From positions 1 through 49,725 of the forward strand of contig JANQJZ010000022.1 of the NCBI GenBank assembly GCA_028281365.1: 49,725 nt of DNA. Direction: 5' to 3'. The translations under genes were made by a program, and so were the position numbers. Of this stretch, positions 47,039 through 49,725 are shown piece after piece (within the stretch, counting starts at the first letter, position 1; each line of letters starts with the position of its first letter). The notes beneath the pieces were generated by a model. It was not told where the DNA came from, searched no databases, and saw nothing but the letters and a program-made list of their open reading frames with translations. The stretch is from Gammaproteobacteria bacterium. GTDB taxonomy: Bacteria; Pseudomonadota; Gammaproteobacteria; Eutrophobiales; Eutrophobiaceae.

Positions 47039-48085
47039 ATGACAGCATTATATAAAGGTGTCCCGGAAGATCTGGCCAAATCGTCAGTTGTTATAGTTGA
47101 TGATCAATCTACAAGTCGTAATATTCTCAGTGAAATCGTCAAGACAATTGATACCGGTATTTCGGTAAAAGCTTTTCAAAGTGCCCCTTATGCACTAACC
47201 GATATAGCAATATCACCGCCTGATCTGATCATTACCGATTATAAGATGCCCGATATGGATGGAATCGAATTTGTACAAAAAATCCGCCAAGTTCCCGATT
47301 GTCATGACATACCCATAATTATGGTTACTATCCTGGATAAAAAATCGATCCTGTACCGTGCATTGGAATGTGGCGTAACCGACTTTCTAAATAAACCCTT
47401 TGATCGAATAGAATGTACTGCAAGGTGTAAAAATTTGTTAACTCTCGGAAAACACCAAACGAAGTTAAGGGAAAAAAAAGAATTTTTAGAGCAAAAAGTA
47501 ACGGAATCAACTGAAGAGATACTTGCACGCGAAAGAGAAACACTACAACGATTAACTACAGCTTGTGAATACAAAGACTGTGTGACTGGAAAACATCTCT
47601 ACAGGATTGGTCGGCTCAGTCGCTTAATAGGGCTCGAACTGGGCCTTAGTGAAGAACAGGCAGATATACTGGAAATCGCTTCTCCGCTACATGATATCGG
47701 AAAAATTGCTATCCCTGATGAAATTCTTTTACGGAAGGGACGTTTAAGTAACGAAGAATTTGAAACTATGAAAACTCATACGACAATTGGTTATAACATT
47801 CTTAAGGACAGCCCTTCACCTTACTTACAGATGGGAGCAACAATAGCTTTAAACCATCACGAAAAATATGATGGTACCGGTTATCCTAATGGAATTGCAG
47901 CTGATGAAATTCCGATAGAAGCAAGAATCGTAGCAGTTGCTGATGTATTCGATTCATTAACTAACCATAGACCGTATAAAAAAGCATGGCCGTTAGATGA
48001 AACGTTAATATATATTAAATCAGTTACAAATAAACACCTGGATCCGGATTGTGTTGCAGCACTCCTAAGCAAGACTGATCAATAA
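47039..48085 (+). CDS. rpfG: RpfG-like response regulator with HD-GYP phosphodiesterase domain
   Basis: The 348-residue protein has a receiver domain (about 15-135; VVIVDDQS, phosphorylation Asp67 in IITDYKMPDMDG), a coiled linker, and an HD-GYP domain (about 175-345) with HDIGKIAIPD and HHEKYDGTGYPNG, all expected metal ligands in place. Such proteins break down cyclic di-GMP. The RpfC-like kinase 23 bases downstream is its probable partner, as in Xanthomonas cell-cell signalling. No rpfF synthase gene is in view. SD-like bases (GGTAAAAAAAG) precede the ATG. Confidence 0.9.
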   Translation: MTALYKGVPEDLAKSSVVIVDDQSTSRNILSEIVKTIDTGISVKAFQSAPYALTDIAISPPDLIITDYKMPDMDGIEFVQKIRQVPDCHDIPIIMVTILDKKSILYRALECGVTDFLNKPFDRIECTARCKNLLTLGKHQTKLREKKEFLEQKVTESTEEILARERETLQRLTTACEYKDCVTGKHLYRIGRLSRLIGLELGLSEEQADILEIASPLHDIGKIAIPDEILLRKGRLSNEEFETMKTHTTIGYNILKDSPSPYLQMGATIALNHHEKYDGTGYPNGIAADEIPIEARIVAVADVFDSLTNHRPYKKAWPLDETLIYIKSVTNKHLDPDCVAALLSKTDQ

Positions 48086-48108
48086 TAAACTGAATACATG
48101 AGAAATTC

Positions 48109-49725
48109 ATGATCAATAGCCTGACAAATACTATTAAAAACCGCCTTAGTGAACGGCAGGATTCTGAACACGAACAATCAAATGTAAGGTTTGCTCTAAG
48201 TATTATATGGCTTGTTTACATTATTTACCTGGATTCAATTGGCCATGAAGTAACTGAAATTATAAATTATACATACGCATATTTATTTGCAAATATATTT
48301 ATTTTTATATGGTTAGTTCTTGATACAAAAATATCTGTAATTCGTAGAAGTTTTGGTCTGTTATTGGATATGTTCTCCATAACTTTCTTTATGTTATTAG
48401 CAGGAGAAATAGGTTCACCTTTATTTGGTGCTTATTTATCTGTCACATTTGGTAATGGTTTCCGGTATGGTAATAGATATTTATTCGCAAGTTTGATTCT
48501 AAGTATAATAGGATTTTCATATGTTATTTCTAGTAACCCTTATTGGATAAACCAACCTACATTAAGCGCTGGACTTTTAATAGCATTGGTTATCCTTTCT
48601 GGATATGTTTCTGTCTTAATCAAACGATTACAAGTTGCTATAGATGATGCAAAAGCTGCTAATGAAGCAAAAAGTCATTTCCTGGCAAATATGAGCCATG
48701 AAATTCGAACACCACTTAATGGTGTTATTGGCATGAGTTCTCTTCTTTCAGGTACAAGACTCACAAAAAAACAAAAAGATTATGCTTCTACAATTAATGC
48801 TTCTGCTAAATCCTTACTCGCATTAATAAATGATATATTGGATATATCTAAAATCGAAGCTGGGAAAGTTTCTACCGAAATTGTCGATTTTGATTTACAT
48901 GCACTTATTAATTCAACCGCGAAAATGTTATCTCCTCAAGCAATAGATAAAGGATTAGATTTTAATATTCATATCTCACCAAGTGCATCTTTTCTATTAA
49001 AAGGTGATGAACAACATCTGCGTCAAATTATTATCAACCTTATAAGTAATGCAATTAAATTCACCGATACTGGATCAATTGATATTTTTGTAAATAGTAT
49101 TGCTTCAACCAGTAATAAAGAAATATTGCGATTTGAAGTTATTGATACTGGAATAGGAATTGCCGAAGAAGCTAAATCAAAGTTATTTGATAAATTTACT
49201 CAAGCCGATGAATCAACAACCAGAAAATTTGGTGGGACTGGGCTTGGAACCGCTATCGCTAAACAATTAGTAGAAACTATGGGTGGAAGAATTGATTTTG
49301 ATAGTAAACTTGGGGAAGGAACCAGGTTTTGGTTCGAACTTGAATTTGAAAAACAATCTACATTATCTGAAGAAAAAGAATCACTCAAACAACTAGATGA
49401 TATTAAATTAATACTTGTTGGGCCATCAAATGATCATAAATGTCTTATTGATAAACTCCTTGATAATTGGAAACTAAATTATACTTATATTAATAGTGCT
49501 GATATTACCCTTAAAAAAATTGAAACAACAGAGATTGAAAATAGACAAATTATCGTTTTAGTATTTCAAAAATATCTTGATACTGAACCAATTAATTTTA
49601 TAACAGAACTAAAGTCCAGGATTGATCATTTAAAATTTATTTTAATTAATGACGAAAATCTTGATTTAATCATAAAAAATAAATTCTACCATGCGGGATA
49701 TTCAACAATATTAGGTAGTAACCCG
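48109..49725 (+). CDS. rpfC: RpfC-like sensor histidine kinase, 3' part cut by window edge
   Basis: The frame is open from an ATG at 48109 to the window end, 539 codons without a stop. About five membrane helices fill residues 27-170. The kinase core has His197 in ANMSHEIRTPLNGVIGM, then the N-box NLISNAIKF, DTGIGI and FGGTGLGTAIAK. From about residue 425 comes a region like a degenerate receiver domain (LILVGPSND), and further receiver and Hpt domains are expected beyond the edge. The layout and the RpfG-like neighbour suggest RpfC, which senses a fatty-acid signal. The signal here is not known. Confidence 0.85.
   Translation, partial: MINSLTNTIKNRLSERQDSEHEQSNVRFALSIIWLVYIIYLDSIGHEVTEIINYTYAYLFANIFIFIWLVLDTKISVIRRSFGLLLDMFSITFFMLLAGEIGSPLFGAYLSVTFGNGFRYGNRYLFASLILSIIGFSYVISSNPYWINQPTLSAGLLIALVILSGYVSVLIKRLQVAIDDAKAANEAKSHFLANMSHEIRTPLNGVIGMSSLLSGTRLTKKQKDYASTINASAKSLLALINDILDISKIEAGKVSTEIVDFDLHALINSTAKMLSPQAIDKGLDFNIHISPSASFLLKGDEQHLRQIIINLISNAIKFTDTGSIDIFVNSIASTSNKEILRFEVIDTGIGIAEEAKSKLFDKFTQADESTTRKFGGTGLGTAIAKQLVETMGGRIDFDSKLGEGTRFWFELEFEKQSTLSEEKESLKQLDDIKLILVGPSNDHKCLIDKLLDNWKLNYTYINSADITLKKIETTEIENRQIIVLVFQKYLDTEPINFITELKSRIDHLKFILINDENLDLIIKNKFYHAGYSTILGSNP

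Overview
The window comes from the chromosome of a Gammaproteobacterium. It is A+T-leaning, and its housekeeping order from mtnA and gyrA through pheA, hisC, tyrA, aroA, cmk, rpsA, ihfB, lapA, lapB and pyrF matches the order I know from Pseudomonas and relatives. The first 15 kb point to an organism that oxidises methanol or other alcohols in the periplasm with PQQ enzymes. I cannot place it below class from sequence reading alone.

Region 1 (1-15,234) is a periplasmic alcohol-oxidation island. Its left edge cuts a XoxF-type PQQ dehydrogenase carrying the Asp-x-Asp signature of lanthanide enzymes. Its right end carries an ExaA/PedE-type PQQ dehydrogenase with Ser at the diagnostic position (expected Ca-dependent), followed by a pentapeptide-repeat protein, a small secreted protein, a PedF-type cytochrome c550 and several small secreted proteins of unknown function. 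A SoxYZ-like carrier fusion diverges from it. Between the two dehydrogenases lie a NarX/ExaD-type sensor kinase, a LuxR-type response regulator, an MxaD-like SRPBCC protein, and a compact cluster with a TolQ/ExbB-like proton-channel protein, an ExbD-like protein with an unusual periplasmic domain, and two unknown proteins. That cluster has no TonB, TolA or receptor gene with it and is the best candidate here for an undescribed system.

Region 2 (15,261-33,149, all minus strand) is core genome: mtnA, gyrA, pheA, hisC, tyrA, aroA, cmk, rpsA, ihfB, lapA, lapB, pyrF, mfd and csiV. serC, which I expect between gyrA and pheA, is absent. A structured repeat sits between pheA and hisC.

Region 3 (33,230-39,631) mixes core genes (mtaD, rnt, pyrC, an aldo/keto reductase) with accessory DNA: a ParE/RelE-type toxin-antitoxin pair, an A+T-rich HNH endonuclease gene flanked by two inverted copies of a hairpin-rich repeat, and copies of a second dispersed repeat family. 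Both repeat families show base changes that preserve stem pairing.

Region 4 (39,632-49,725, plus strand) holds purB, a conserved unknown protein, a short secretin-like protein, purL, an Smr-domain protein, and an RpfG-like HD-GYP response regulator followed by an RpfC-like sensor kinase that runs off the right edge.
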